From: Byssothecium circinans
Taxonomy: Eukaryota > Ascomycota > Dothideomycetes > Pleosporales > Massarinaceae
Assembly: GCA_010015675.1 (NCBI GenBank)
Contig: ML976982.1
Span: forward strand, 329,187-393,186
Direction: 5' to 3'
DNA: 64,000 bases
The translations under genes and the position numbers were made by a program. Below are positions 45,001 to 58,106 of this stretch, piece after piece. Every line of letters starts with the position of its first letter. Positions within the stretch are counted from its first letter, which is position 1. A model generated the notes under the pieces. That model was not told the DNA's origin. It made no database searches and saw only the letters and a list, made by a program, of their open reading frames with translations.

Positions 45001-48000
45001 GGAACCAAACTCCCCGAGTTGATACTTGAGACAAACGCCCGTCACATGCCTTTCCAGATGAAGCAAGCAGGAAGTCGTGTCGCCAAATAGCTTTGTTTGC
45101 ATTGTCTGCGCTCGCACGGACCAATGGTTCGTGAGCCGATATGAGGGGTGGATTGTTCTACAACGGCGGCATTGTGTCCATTATTCGCCGGGAAGCCGCC
45201 GAGAACCAAGTCTGGAGGCTTGATGCAGGTAAGGTATCGTACGATACATAATTATGACGCTCTGTTAAGCTCCGAATGCGGGAACTCTTTTGTGATGGGA
45301 GAAAGGAAAAAGCGCAATTATGGAACCAGCTGCCGAAGTGCGTGTAATACATAAATTCACAGGAAGCTTTTTCAGGAATGGCAACCGCGATACTGGAGTA
45401 CTTTCCATGTCCGCCCCAACACCGTTGAAGACTGGACGGTAAAGCTTGACCGTTCAGAGATGGCAAATTGCCCGGCGCCGTTCAATGATTCATGGTACGA
45501 CCGCGAGACGGACTAGCGTTGATTGAGGCTGTTTGGAAGTCATCGGCCGCCCCGTACGACGCCAGCCGTCTCGGTACCAGAAACCGGTAGAAAGAACAAC
45601 GTCAAAGAAATTCACTGTTGAAAGAAGTTCGATCCAAGCGTTGATGGCTGATTCCAACGCCAGTTTCCATTCAGTAGCAACGTGTAATCCATGGGTGAGC
45701 AAATATTCGCAATCTCTCCCTATCAGCCACCCGAGTCTTTGGCAGAAACGCGCGTCAATGGGATGATCCGTTAGCAAGAATAGGACAGTGATAGAATCCG
45801 CAGCAATAGAAAGAAATCTTTGTGTATTCGGACGCTCTAGTGTGGGGTTGGAAATTTGCGAGTGGCACCGGATCGGCTGTGCGAGTCCGCATGTCGCAAA
45901 TGGCAGGTCGTGCAGAGGGCTTGTGAGGCGCTCATCCGACTTCCGGGCAGACATGGCTCTGCTACGACTTTGCAAGAGGCGTGAGAGGGAGGAGCCCCCG
46001 GACTTAGTCGTGGCTCCAAAACATTCACGCCCGTTGCGCAAACTGGCATGCTCGCCAGCTGACAGCCGCCACTGATGTCTGGCAGCAGTGGTGCTGCTCT
46101 TCATGCAGGCGGCGTGATGGAGATGAGCGAACTCGCTTCATGCCTCGAGGGATGGGAGCCTGGGGTTGGAGAGAATTTTGGGATCTCCGTCTCGCTGGGA
46201 CATTTGCCACATAACTCCACCCCATCGGGATAGTCAATGGAGAAGGCTTAGCAATCAGGCGAAGATGAGATTCTGGAAAGAAGGCCACCCGAGACAAAGA
46301 CGAAGAGCTGGGACCGACAGTGAGCCAGAAATGCAACTCCACTTCATTGAATTAGAAGGAGGTACCCAAGGAATTTGATGTATTCTCGCGCGGTTCTCTC
46401 AGAGCTTTCGATACTGGCAATTGGCCGGCCGTACCGATGCTGGCAGACGTCACCTTCGGAGGCTGATCACAGCATCATGTCAGCCTTCTGACGAGCGACT
46501 GATGAAGGGGCTAGTTGGGGCCGTGTAACCCCCCAATATGCAATGGCCAGAGAAGCGCCAACGCGAAGCCCGCCTCGTTGAGCTCTTTTGAGCCAGATGA
46601 GACAATTGATTCTGCGCAGTTGCGGTTCCTATTCTTCCCGACGCACATTCGAAACTGCTGCAGGCCGCCAGCAGACAATGAAGAGATGCTGCGAGATGCT
46701 TGGACGCCCGGCCTTGGCCATCACGGGGATTGAGCGGGAGGCTGCAGGCCGGTGTTCCTCGAAGCCGGATTCCCTGCAGCGTAGCTGAATATCTTGTGAC
46801 CTTATGATGGGCTGCAGCACCTGGGCAGGCAGGTCAAGCCGTAAAGTCCAAAACACCGGCTCAGCCACCATCTCAATCTATGCTCCAACGGGCTGTCGTG
46901 CGTGGACGGGGGTGAAGTTCCCTGGAAAATGGGCGTGGCATGACCCTATGATCTATCGAGCCTCGCACTCTACATTAGATGACTTGGCGTGGTATAGAGT
47001 GAGGAGCAGTGGACGGGTGGTGTCATGTTAGCTACTGCCGGCAGCCTTTGCACGCAAGTTCTGCAGCGCTCTTGGCGACCAGAAGCAATGATTGGCCTCG
47101 CTTGGGAGACGGGCAGTGGGCTGGAGGCAAGGAATGCAATGCAGAGGGGAGATGGGAGAGTCAAGTGGTCAGCCCGGGCACTGGGAGGGCGGGCAGCCGC
47201 AACGTGCGAGACACATGATGGCGGGACTGCAATGTCACGTCGTCCGCGTGGGAGCAGCTCGCCGCAAGGAAGACATCTGGAGGGTGAGGCATGGGCATCA
47301 CGACGGGCGTCGTGGTGTTGATGTATGTCGACGGCAGCAGCGCTGGACCGGAGCGGATCAACAAGAATTGGTGTGGGATGGAGGGACGGTGGCACGTCTG
47401 GAGGACGCTGGGGGTGAACGGTGATTGGCGGGAGGCTAGAGCCCGAAGCGGCAAAGCGCGAGGGCGAAGCGCGGAAGGCGCTGCACGTCACCGGGAGCTT
47501 CTTTCTGCCGCAGCTGGCAACGGCAACCACCCCCCGCTCTCCTCCACGGCGCCTTCCCTCCCAACACGCAAGGGAGGAAGGAGCCCGGCACGCCTGGGAG
47601 TCTCTCGCGCTCGCTTTTCGTCGCTCACCGTTCAGGGCCCCGCTATGCGCTATGCCCGCTATGCCCGCTCCGTCTGTCTATGGCTCTATGGCTGCCCGCC
47701 CGCCCCGCCATCGCGTCACGACCCCAGCCGGCCTTCCGTGGATCAATCACTGCACAGTCAACAGTGTCGCTTCATTATTATTGGTGTCAATCAATTCACT
47801 GGCTTGGCCTCTCGCGCCCCCCAGTGCTCTGCTTTCAGCGTCGCGCAGAGGATACCAGCCTGCCGGGTCCCGCTAGAAGAAGCCCGGATGACGGCGCGGT
47901 GATCAGTCGCTGGCGATGCAACCCAAGGACCTGAGGAGCCTCCAGATGTCCAGCGCTCGTCGGCGTGCCTCGTGACTGGCGACTGGTAGGGGCCAGCACT

Positions 48001-48045
48001 GGAACTGGGCTGCTCTGGCGGCGACAGGTAACGGCCCATGATGTA

Positions 48046-48079
48046 CTGTAGGCTGTAGGCTGTAGGCTGTAGGCTGTAG
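48046..48079. repeat. 7-bp tandem repeat (CTGTAGG)n
   Basis: Almost five uninterrupted copies of CTGTAGG in non-coding GC-rich DNA. Confidence 0.9.
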
Positions 48080-48149
48080 CTAGTTGCTGTAGACCAAGTG
48101 GGTAACTGGTAGTGTTGTAAGTTGGTCGGCTCTCGTATTGTTGTCTCCC

Positions 48150-48178
48150 CCTACCCTACCCTACCCTACCCTACCCCC
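48150..48178. repeat. 5-bp tandem repeat (CTACC)n
   Basis: About five and a half copies of CTACC followed by a run of C. It differs from the fungal telomere hexamer, so it is an ordinary microsatellite. Confidence 0.85.
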
Positions 48179-48325
48179 CGTCAGTTGTTTGTCCTCGTAT
48201 CTCAACCGTGGCCTGTCCTCTATCGTCTTCTATCCTGGGCTAGCAACCGGCTGTCGCTGAGGGCCATGGACCATGGAGCGTCCGGGCTGGTAGATGAAAC
48301 ATCACGGTCCCAGGCCGGCGGATGC

Positions 48326-48350
48326 GTGGTGGTGTGGTGTGGTGTGGTGT
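48326..48350. repeat. 5-bp tandem repeat (GTGGT)n
   Basis: About five copies of GTGGT with related GTGGTGTG words on the right side. It is an ordinary microsatellite in GC-rich non-coding DNA. Confidence 0.8.
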
Positions 48351-50525
48351 CTGTGGTGTGCTCACTGCTGCCGTGTCGAGTCGCCCCCATTGAGCGAGGT
48401 GTCGTGGCCATCTGGGCAATGATCAATGTTCCTGCGTCGCTGCATCGCCGCACGGGACCGCGGTGCCCCCTCTGGCCAATCCCCCCTCGCTCCCGTCGTG
48501 GGCCTTGTCCTAGCCCGCCGCCCCCAGGCTTGTCCCCGCCTGTCCCAGCCTGTCCAGCGTGTCCCCGTCGGTCCCAGCTCGTCGCCGCTGCTCATCGAGG
48601 CCTTGGTCCGGTCGCTCCAGTGCAAGGAATGCAGAGCGCAGCCTGCAAAGGAGACAGTGTGAGCTGTTGAGCCTGGGCCCTCGAGTGCTAACCCAAATGC
48701 TCCCTCCCTGACTTCGGAGATATAGACGTGCCGCTTTGGGCACTGGTCGCTGCTGCAGCTTGCCAATGCTACCGTGGTGCTAGAGAGCGGTATCATCGTT
48801 TGCGAGGGGCTGAATCTTGATCCAGCGACGCGAAAGAGGCTCTGAAGCAATAGTACGCTGGGTAGGCATTGCTCCTTTCAGCCAAACAACCCGACGGCAG
48901 CCATCAGAGTCCGACCTCCCCTGTATCAATCTATAGCCCTTCTTGTCCGTCTGCACTGTCATGGTACGTACTTGTTGCCTGTTCCTGCGTTTCTGATCTG
49001 CCACGCCCATAATTCTCCGTCTGTCATCTATTCTCCGTCTCGCGGCCTCTCGATCCCTCCGCTCCACTGCTCCCCTGTTCCCCTGCTCCGCTGTTCTGCT
49101 CTGCTCCCCTGCCCACTTCATTGTTCCTGCAATCTTGGTAGCCTACCGCCGACCACGCATCGTGGAGAACAAAGATCACGGGGTTTTCGAATCCTGATCG
49201 CCTTGTACCACCTACACACTAGCGGGTAGCCGTTGAGTAGTCAAGTAGAGTGCATATATGCCCGGGCCCTTCGCACTGTGGAAGACGCCATCCTTTGCAA
49301 CAGACGTCGCCCACCTCGCCAGCCAGACACGGGACGCCATTGCTCCCGCCATTGCCATCACTATCACCATCACCATCACCACCGCCAGCAGCATCACTCG
49401 CAGGCTCGAAGCCGGGAGACGTCCATCAGCAGATCCGCGAACCCGGCCCACGCAGATCGCTAAGCAGACGACACGACGACCAGTCCTATCGGCACCGAAA
49501 CAGCCACGGCTCCAATATCGGACGCCACAGCCTTCCTTTTGGGACGCTGCAGCGGGGCCTTGTAAGTTTCGGCGAAATTGCAATTGCAGCGGGCGCGAGA
49601 CTGACAGGTCACAGCGACTTCGACAGCGCCGGCCATCTCACCGCCAACGTCGCAGCGGACCAGGAACCGGGCGGCCCATCTCTACGAGATCCAGGTCCGT
49701 GCACCGTCTCGCGCAATCCAAGATCTGTGGAGACGGGAAGAAGCAAAGCGCACCGGACGGCCTGAGGTTCCGGATTGGCGAGCGTCTAGTCCAAAGGTTT
49801 AAGGGGACGTGCAGCCGCGCCATCACGGCCTCGAGATTGGACTGGAGCATCTGCTCGACCCGGACCTACTTAGCTACCGTACGTGCCCATTCACCATTCA
49901 CCATTCACCGCCAGGACCACTGTCCCGTGAGCGAGCCAGCGCCCGACGCCTGCGCGCACGAGCCGGTGAGACTCGAGTCGTGACGAAGACGAAGACAACG
50001 ACCACGAAGAGAACCGCACCGTTGGAGCAATTGCGCACCGCGAGCGCATTGAGCAGCAGCACTGACGGATTCGCAGCCACCATCGCCAGGCAGCGGCAGC
50101 TAACGAGTTACGAGGATCGAGGACCCTGCCCCTGTGCCGGCTAAACCACCCCCAGATTCCCTTGAAGCGAGCCAACACCGGCCTTCCAACCACACCCCAA
50201 TCGCCCGTTGGAGCCAGTGCGGTCTGTATGCGCTCGGCCCGCATCCAACGCTCCAGAATCGCCGACGAGCCCGCGCAGCAGCCTGGCCTGGAGGAGAGCA
50301 TCTTCACACCGATCCGATTGAAGCGCGTCCCGTCCCCACACCACCACGCCAGCAGCGTCGTTGTCAGCGTCCAAGACGCTCGCCACAGCCGACGCCAACT
50401 CTGCAGAACCGCGCCGTCGGATCCCGCAAGCTGAGGCCGTGTGCGTGAGACGGCGTGAGAGAGAGAGGGCGAAGACGCAGGACGGGCTTTGCTGGACGGC
50501 TACAGGTGCGGCTGCGTCTGCAATA

Positions 50526-53483
50526 ATGAACCAAGGTAAGTCTGAAGTCAGCCTTATTATACTCACAACCTCCACGCCTCCAGCACCAGCACAAGCCCTC
50601 CCAGCCCACAGCCCGCTGCACTCTGCACTGCACTCTGCACTCACTCTGCACTCACTCTGCACTCACTCTGCGCTCACTCTGCACTCTGCTCCGTCTGCCC
50701 CCATCGCTAGCCCGCGGGCTTCTCCGCATTCTTCCACAAATTCCACATTCCTCCGCACCCTCGACTATATTGAATGCGCTGCCCTTCTCCCCTCTGCACC
50801 CTATGCGCGCTCTGCACACTGTGGGTCCGCGTTTTCGCTCTCCGCACCACCTGTAGTGCGCTCTTGCACGCCCGCTCCCCTCCTCCCCTCCTCCCCCTCG
50901 GGCACCCGATCGCGGAGCCTTGTGCGACCGCGTCCCACACGTGCACCTCTTCTCGACCTCTTCTCCCCCTCGCACATCGCACACATCGCTGCCGGGTGCA
51001 CGTTGTCCGTTTCTGTCCCACGCTTGTCCAACCGCGCCCTGTCACTGCTGGCTGATTGGCTGACCCCCTCGATAAGCAGTGCTTCACCCTCCTCTGCCAT
51101 TGGCATCGGAGAACCCCTTCCCCCCGGAGCAGGAATGCATCGATCACATTGGTAGTCATGCACATCATCATAGTTTCTCTGCAGCTCACGTACCCGATCC
51201 GCTAAGGCGCGAAGGCCTGCCCGGGCACTCCTCTACGACAAGCCGTTTCACTTCCTACCGTCCCGAGCATTCGTAAGTGCCCCCCACTCTCATTGGCCCC
51301 TTTGCTTCCGGCCGCTATGGGCTCCGCGGTGTTGCCTTGCCTTGCCTGGCCCGGCCCCCAGTCATCCCTCGACGCCTCTCGCCTGGTGCTGGTGCTGCCG
51401 CTGCCTGTCCAAGCTTTGGCTTCACGACCGCCCGAAACAAACACTTCATCGTCGTCCTGTTGTACGCATCCCGGCCGCATGGCGCACCTAGCTCTTCCAG
51501 CAGGCCGGTCTGTCACATTGATCACACGACAAGCCTAGCGGTTTGGTCCACGGTCCCTGCCCATGTTGTCAACTTATACCGTGCCACCCAACCTCCGTTA
51601 CACATCACTGCCGCTGGCATCACCCTCGTTCATTACACTGTTTTGCTGGCCTGGTCAACTAACCTGCCCGCAGCTACCATCCCACTGCGGCTCTCTCCGA
51701 CACGGGGTCAGGGTCCATCTCCGCCTCGCCCAGCTCCAACGCTTCGGCCTACTCTTTTGCTCCGACTGCAGCCACCAGCATCTACTCGCAACCCCTTTCC
51801 ATTGCAAACAGCTTCTATCACCAGGGGTACGGTACTAGTAACATGTCGACTCGACGGCCATCCATGATGTAGGTTGCCTTTGTGTGGCGTTCGTGCCTGT
51901 AAAACATGAGCTTCATGCATGAACCGAACCGACAGCTGACAGCTACACGTAGGACTGATCCTTCGTCGGCTATGCTGCCTCCGACACGATCACCTGGGAT
52001 GGGCACTCCCGTGTCACCGACCCTGGGCGGGTCGGCCAGGGATAATTATACGACATCAACACCAGGCATGCATCGACATACAAATCCGCTCTCTCCTCGT
52101 AACGACCTCCCCCGCTACAGCTCCCTGCCAGAGACCCCGAGGAGCCTTCTCACACACAACCCTCCTATGAATCTGCCCACAACCTCGTACAACCCCATCA
52201 TGTCCTATCCCAGCCTAGCTGACCGCCAGGGCGACAGCCCGCCCTTCAACGCTCAAGAGAATTACTGCGACGTCACCTGCGAAGGCACCACCATAGTGCC
52301 CACCATTGAGGCAAAAATCGAAAAGGGCTTCTTCTGGTCCGGCGATCGCGTCTGGACCTGCTACCGCCGAAACTATTTTGCAGTCAATGTGCACTACACG
52401 CTCAACCCGTGGGTGCCCAACGGACGGTTATACCTGAATCAGGGCGGCGGAAAGCCCTCGGAGCTCATCCAGTCCATGGCAGTGTCGCTCGCCGCTGCAG
52501 TCGATGGGACAGGCGGCAAAAGCATCGAGCTGATCCAGCACACGCCCAAGCGCGACAAGGGCCCGCAGCTCGCCATGAAGAAGGAGCTTCTCGCACCTAC
52601 CCCGCCGGGAAAGAGCCACGACCATGCGGGCGGCTATGCCATGAATAGTTTTCATAACGCGAATCAGATTACCGGTCCATCGTTACCTTACCAGAACGAC
52701 ACGGAGCCTTCGCAGCAGTACTCACCCGCTAGCCATACGACCAGCAACTTCCAGCATGCTTTTGAGCGCATTCAGTTCAAGTCGGCGACGGCAAACAATG
52801 GCAAGCGTCGGGCTCAGCAGCAATACTACCACTTGATTGTGGAGCTGTGGGCAAACATCCAACCCAACCGGAACGAGGAGCCTCGATGGGTCAAAGTCGC
52901 TGCGCGGTCATCACATCCTGTTGTCGTCCGCGGACGATCTCCAAGCCATTACCACAATGAAGGACCACACAACGCCAACGCCTCGAGAGGCACTGGGAAC
53001 GATGGCATGGGCAATCCCGGGCCCCACGGACTCGGTTCAAATGGTGGCGCGTATGGTAGCACCTATCGCAACGGAATGTCGGGTAGTGGGGCCTCGAATT
53101 TGGGCGGCGGTATGTACAGAGGCAATACCTACTCGCTCGACCCAAGCCCAGTTGGAAGCCACTCCGTCAGTTCGACAAGTTCACTGAGTGGGGGGCAAGT
53201 AGAAGGTCTGGTCGGTGATCAGCACATGGGAGACGGCGAAGACAGCAAGATGATTGAGAGCCATAACGACTACCAGTATTATCCCGCCCCGATTTACGAG
53301 AACATCCCGGGCAAGATGGAGGGTATGGGCCTTCCTCTTCCCGAGCGCAGGATCAAGGAAGAGTATCCGGGTCCTGCCTCGATGAGTACTGGATGGCCAG
53401 TTGGGAGCTGCAGCAGTCGCTTCCAAGGTTTGGAGACCAGCCGCGGATACTATCCCGACGTACATGCCCACGCAGGGTATTGA
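50526..53483 (+). CDS. xprG: NDT80/PhoG-type transcription factor, XprG/VIB-1 group
   Basis: Four exons: 50526-50535, 51185-51272, 51674-51868 and 51953-53483, giving 607 residues. The first coding exon is only ATGAACCAAG, followed by GTAAGT; all phases agree across introns of 649, 401 and 84 nt. The N-terminal 150 residues are Ser/Thr/Pro-rich. The NDT80/PhoG DNA-binding domain (p53-like Ig fold) spans about residues 200-435. It contains NYCDVTCEGTTIVPTIEAKI, KGFFWSGDRVWTCYRRNYF, and near its end KRRAQQQYYHLIVELWAN and RWVKVAARSSHPVVVRGRS. The C-terminal third is Gly/Ser/Asn-rich. XprG in Aspergillus and VIB-1 in Neurospora control extracellular protease release, starvation response and heterokaryon incompatibility. 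The open frame of the last exon begins with an in-frame Met at 51906, but that ATG lies in the preceding intron and would lose the conserved N terminus. Confidence 0.9.
50617..50690. repeat. 11-bp tandem repeat inside the first intron of the XprG-type gene
   Basis: Four to five copies of TCACTCTGCAC with one variant (GCG for GCA), preceded by partial copies, all within the 649-nt intron 50536-51184. Confidence 0.85.
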
Positions 53484-54704
53484 GGACAACACGGGCTCTC
53501 GCCATTTATCACGTCTGGTAGCCGGCTCAATTCGACAATGTGATACCACCTGGGAGTCTCTGCTGGCAAGGCAGCCAAGCTTGGTGCGCAAGCAGACCTG
53601 CAGCAACATACACACAACACCACCCCGCGTACTCCACTGGCGCTTGCGACATTTATCATTTCTCAGCTATATCTATATCCCCCGGAGTGTCAAATGTTCA
53701 CAATTCCGCAGCCAATGAAGCCCCGCTCCGCCTGAACCACGCACAGAGTGTCGCTCGCAGCATCACAGCGCAATGCATGGATCAGGCGGGCGGGTGAACG
53801 ACTCAACGTATGATAAAGGCCATATTGTGTCTGACCAGCCGGCATGGCTTGCTATACACATTGTCTCTCCGGACTTCGGCAACACACCCTTCAGCACTTG
53901 GTTTCCTTCTTTTACTTCATACCCCTTTCCTTTGTATTCTTACATCATCATCAGCATATTTAATCCTACACGAGCGCTCCTGCCAGGCCACGATGCCCAC
54001 GACTGCATCAGCGACACATCTCCTTCTTGTTCTGTTCCGTGTCCCGTATGGTCCTAATGTCCCCTCTCCTCTATTCTATTACGGCTGTGCGCATCAATAG
54101 GGGTGCGATAAGGTGCTATGGGTTCCCTTTGTCTGGACGGACGGACGGGTAAGGGCGTCTATGGAAATGGAAATGGGACCGGACTGTGCATGATGGGCAT
54201 GGAGCATATTGGGTAAAAAAAATCTGGACGGGCATACCCCTTTTCAATATTATGCTGTCTCGGATCAGCATCGACAGCACGTTTGTTTGCGGTCGGGAGC
54301 TGGTGGGATGACGGCGACGGTTGTATGAAAATCACGGGTTATGCTATGGGCACACGGCTTCTGGGCACGGAAGAATGTATGAAGACAAGAGGTGGGTGAT
54401 GATCAAGTGCTAATGACGGAGGCATTTGTCGAATGTATGATTATAGTCCCTAAAAGCTGTGTAGTTTGAATGCAGGCGGCCCTTCTTGTCAAGGAACTGT
54501 GTGAATGCAACTTTCGTGTGTGAAGTGTATGTAAGATATCGCGATGGTCTACATGTACGAGGTGACTCGGGCTTGAGTGAGGTTTGAGGAAGCTACGACG
54601 GTCGCGACTAGCTTCCGTGCGGAGACGGCAAGGCAGCCGCGGGGATGGCGCCCGCCTCATCGCCAAAACTTTCGCGAAACCCGACCAGACACATCACACG
54701 TTCC

Positions 54705-54737
<33 letters not shown>

Positions 54738-54784
54738 CATACCACACACACACGTTAATATTGGGACACGTCTTTGAAGCCTTC
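53484..54784. other. Intergenic region between XprG-type gene and SRP receptor beta
   Basis: About 1.3 kb with the 3' untranslated part of the transcription-factor gene on the left and the promoter of the SRP receptor gene on the right. Frames found here have no similarity to known proteins. Confidence 0.6.
54706..54737. repeat. 6-bp tandem repeat (CGTCAT)n in the leader of SRP receptor beta
   Basis: About five copies of CGTCAT, ending some 47 bases before the ATG at 54785, so probably within the transcript leader. Confidence 0.8.
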
Positions 54785-55722
54785 ATGGCGTGGTATCATG
54801 AGGACAGCTGGGCCACGGCGGCCTTTGCGCCCAAGCCGTCGACCATAGCCTTGACCTTCCTCATCGCCGTCCTGCTGCCGATATTACTGCATCAGTTCCT
54901 GTACCGCAAGGTCACGCCGACCACACAGCCCACCTTTCTGCTTATTGGCCCCAGCGGCGGAGGCAAGACGGCGTTCCTAACTCTGGTGCGTCATTCACCT
55001 CCCTTCCAACGGGGCGCTACAGTAGAACTAATGTACATCAGACGGAGCGCAACGCTGTTGCGCAGACACACACGTCGACGGCTCCTCTCACCATAGAAGC
55101 CACACTTCCCGAAGGCTTCGTACCAGAGTCCTCGCACTATCGCTCACCAGGCGACCCAGCGTACGAGCGCTCGCGCCGCTTTCTCCTCGTCGACACCCCT
55201 GGCCACGGAAAGCTGCGCCGCTTTGCAACGACGCAGTTGGTCACCCCTTCCAATGTCCGTGGCATCATCTTCGTGGTAGACGCAGCTGCGGTTGCCGAGG
55301 ATGCAGGGCTTAACGAAACAGCCGAATATCTTCATGATGTCCTGCTAGCCTTGCAGAAGCGATATACTGGAGCAAAGACGAGCAAGGGGCCCAAAGACAT
55401 TCCGGTCTTGATTGCCACCAACAAGCTGGATCTATTCACCGCGCTTCCGCCGCACCTAGTCAAGCTGCAGCTGGAGAAGGCCATCTCTGAAGTCAGAAAG
55501 AACAGGGCCAAGGCCTTGAAGGATTCGGGCGTGGCTTTAGGCGGGGAAGATGACGGCGTGGATGAAGAGAGGGAGTGGCTTGGTGAGGGAGGCGAGGTCA
55601 GCTTCGAATTCGCGCAAATGGAGCATGTGGGGATAAGCGTCGTAGTCAAGGGGGGTAATGTAATCGGCGGAGAGGGTGCCGATGCGAAGAGCTGGTACGA
55701 ATGGATCGCCGAGCAGTTGTAG
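54785..55722 (+). CDS. SRP102: Signal recognition particle receptor subunit beta
   Basis: Two exons, 54785-54985 and 55042-55722, joined over a 56-nt intron (GTGCGT donor, ACTAAT branch, TCAG acceptor), giving 293 residues. A transmembrane anchor (about residues 21-40, IALTFLIAVLLPILLHQFLY) is followed by a small GTPase domain. Its motifs are the P-loop GPSGGGKT at 55-62, the switch motif DTPGHGK at about 109-115 and TNKLD for guanine recognition. The subunit anchors the SRP receptor alpha subunit at the ER and regulates transfer of ribosomes to the translocon. The ATG chosen starts just before the anchor; the frame is open upstream into the CGTCAT repeat but that part is not conserved-looking. 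The acidic insert EDDGVDEEREWLGEGGE near residue 245 is a loop. Confidence 0.92.
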
Positions 55723-58106
55723 TGCTGTCAGCTCCATCACCCAATTGAAGCGATATCAGTCCCATTCAAGTTCAGTCGCTCCACAGACATTTCGGCATGC
55801 GCAATCAGCACTCCCATTCACCGTTCTTATGGTAGCGTCACACCACATCCTCACCCAGCATTACGGTCCGCACTCCATTTCCGCTGTAATGGCTGCAAAC
55901 GTTTGACACCATGCGTTATGTGCGCACGTGCTGGCGACACATTGCTCCCCGCTTACTTTCGAAGTATGTCTCTGACTCGGTATCCTTAAGGCTGAGCAAG
56001 AATAATGGGTCTCGGTTTTCAACCCTATAGACGGTTACCTTCCTCTGCTTTACCGCCCAGCTCTAGCCAGACAAGTCTCTCATCACATTCAATCCCTGCC
56101 TCAGCACGTCACACTTACCATCTATCCTTCCGACTCATTATGAGAGAGCGCCGCCGTACGTCGATCAACTGGCGAGTTCATGATGGCGGAAAACCATCAT
56201 TTGCTTACCTGCTTGGATGATCCAACACCCGATCCTTATCCTCGGATTGATTCACCACGCACACTGTCGTGTTCTCACCGACGACCGCGCCGCACAACAA
56301 CTCGGCCCGACCCTATACCCTTGGGGCACAGCATTCTACCCACAGCCTTGCATGGTTTAGCAACCATCACTCAACGCCGGTCCTCCCCTCGGTCACTTAC
56401 AGTAACAACAGCATAGGAATAAAAGGCAAGGCCTAGCGAGCCCGGTAAGCTTACCACGCGCTCTTTCCTCGCGATCCTCTAAAACACCGTTGGAGGTGTG
56501 AGTGTGCAGCTGTGGAGGCGGCAGGGTATAGACCGCCTGCGAGCCTGATCCCAGACGCTTTTGTATCCGGCCTGTTGAGCCATATGATTGTCGCCTAGGA
56601 CCGGGGTTTGGGTGTGCTTACGAAATGTCCACTTTTAGGTACGTTCCGTCCCTCCGCATCCTTCCCGCTTATACTGGGCAGGGGTTCGTGGAGGCGATCG
56701 GTGGAGAGCTGGGCGGCATTCAGCTGCATCGGAAAACATATGGCTCGGGCGCAGAGGGCAAGACAGCGGGCCTCCGCGGAGCGGTGAATGAGGCCTTGAA
56801 ACAGAACAGGAACGGAGCGTTGGAAGTGAAGGGCATCTGCCGGTGCTCCTTCGGCAATAAAGGGATCTGTAGGCGCTGATGATGGTGTTCGCTGCGTTGA
56901 GAACTTGAGATTGAGGGTGGGATGAAAGATGCATTGGGTGGACAGGGGTAAGCATGCTGGTAAACACCCCGGTTGTTCAATCGAATACGCATCAAAAGAC
57001 TGCGTGCCTGAGGCACATTTCTATCGGCAGATCTCCTCTTCCCCTTTCAGCTTATCTCGCGCTCGCCCCATAGAGCCGAATCAAGTGAAACTATAGAAGT
57101 CCTCGGTACGTCCATTGGACTTGGAAAGTCGCAATTAATATACTACATACACTTTCGGACTCCGACTTCGAGTTCCGATATACGACCGTGGTAGCAAATT
57201 GTTAACGAACAACCACGGCATTCCTTCGGACGCTGTGCTACCAGTTGCCCACACCCCCGATCTACAGGCACAACGTCTGCAAGTGCAGGCCCACGCGGTC
57301 CATATGTTTAGTTCGACCTTTGGGACGGTTCGATATGCATTCGGTGCAGTAGCGGAAAGCTGTATTCTGGCTATATTCATCTCACTTTGCACTACCTGGG
57401 CTGCTGCTGCGTGTGAGGAGCACGATGGATGTCGGCAGTTGGGTGGAGATGCCGGATTGCGCAATGCCTGTGGTGTTTAGATGAAGGGAGGTGGAGGTTG
57501 CTGTGGGAGTTTCGTGTGTTTGGGACACAGGGGTGGGAAGGGTGTCGGGGGTGTTTGGTGCGCGGTGAGGCTTTGACAGATGGTTTTAAAAGACTTGCTA
57601 TCGGAGGCTTCAAGGTTGGAGGTTATTGTGATATTGCATTCTTACTTTAGACCTTCTTTCTTAACGTTGGAATGTCAAAGGTGTCACAGCTGTCATTCCG
57701 CATCACCGTTGTAAGGCTGAACTAGCTACAGCGGGCGGCTTAGCGATGGATTAGGTAATGAGGGGCAGTCGCGGATCGACGTACGGTTAGCGGCGGGTTA
57801 GAGACTTCCTTTCGACGTGCCGGGGAAGAGAGGCGCGAGGGAATCACGACATCTTTTCTACGTTTGAGAAGTCTCTTTTCACCATACTGTCTTTGAAGCC
57901 TATTTCAAATCACTCACGAGAAGATCACGACACTGCCAGTCCATTCGCCGCCGCCTTCCTTGCCCCACTACAGAGCTTCTCGACATCACTGTACTTTCAC
58001 TTTCAGCCAACTTTCTGCGTCAAATAGACGTTATAGAACAGAAACTAGATATTACGAGCTTTTTCACTTCATCACTTCTACTCACCTGCCCTCGGCGACC
58101 GCCAAA
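55723..58106. other. 2.4-kb intergenic region, no confident gene
   Basis: Frames at 56625-56879 and 57199-57480 (plus) and 57464-57135 (minus) have no known domain and overlap one another on opposite strands. The right-hand 150 bases are the promoter and leader of the cystathionine beta-synthase gene; that frame is open back to 57960 without protein-like content. Confidence 0.5.

Larger units (their letters stand above)
41541..50525. other. 9-kb gene-poor region upstream of the XprG-type gene
   Basis: No gene can be supported. 41600-42600 is AT-rich with two hairpins. 42600-46500 is mixed, with open frames (43541-43984 plus, 46104-45490 minus) that show no domain or splice logic. 46500-48700 is increasingly GC-rich with microsatellites and overlapping chance frames. 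48700-50525 is GC-rich, open in several plus-strand frames (49250-49765, 49258-49983) and probably includes the promoter and part of a long leader of the XprG-type gene. Confidence 0.45.

Noticed and set aside
45490..46104. 204-codon minus-strand open frame
   Set aside because: Long but with no recognisable motif, overlapping open frames on the other strand and no promoter features.
48150..48178. CTACC repeat as an internal telomere remnant
   Set aside because: The unit is 5 bp and does not match the TTAGGG hexamer; it is surrounded by other simple repeats.
49258..49983. 241-codon frame as an independent gene
   Set aside because: Competing overlapping frames of similar length and simple-sequence content (CATCAC repeats) suggest GC-rich leader DNA; kept only as a possible upstream ORF region.
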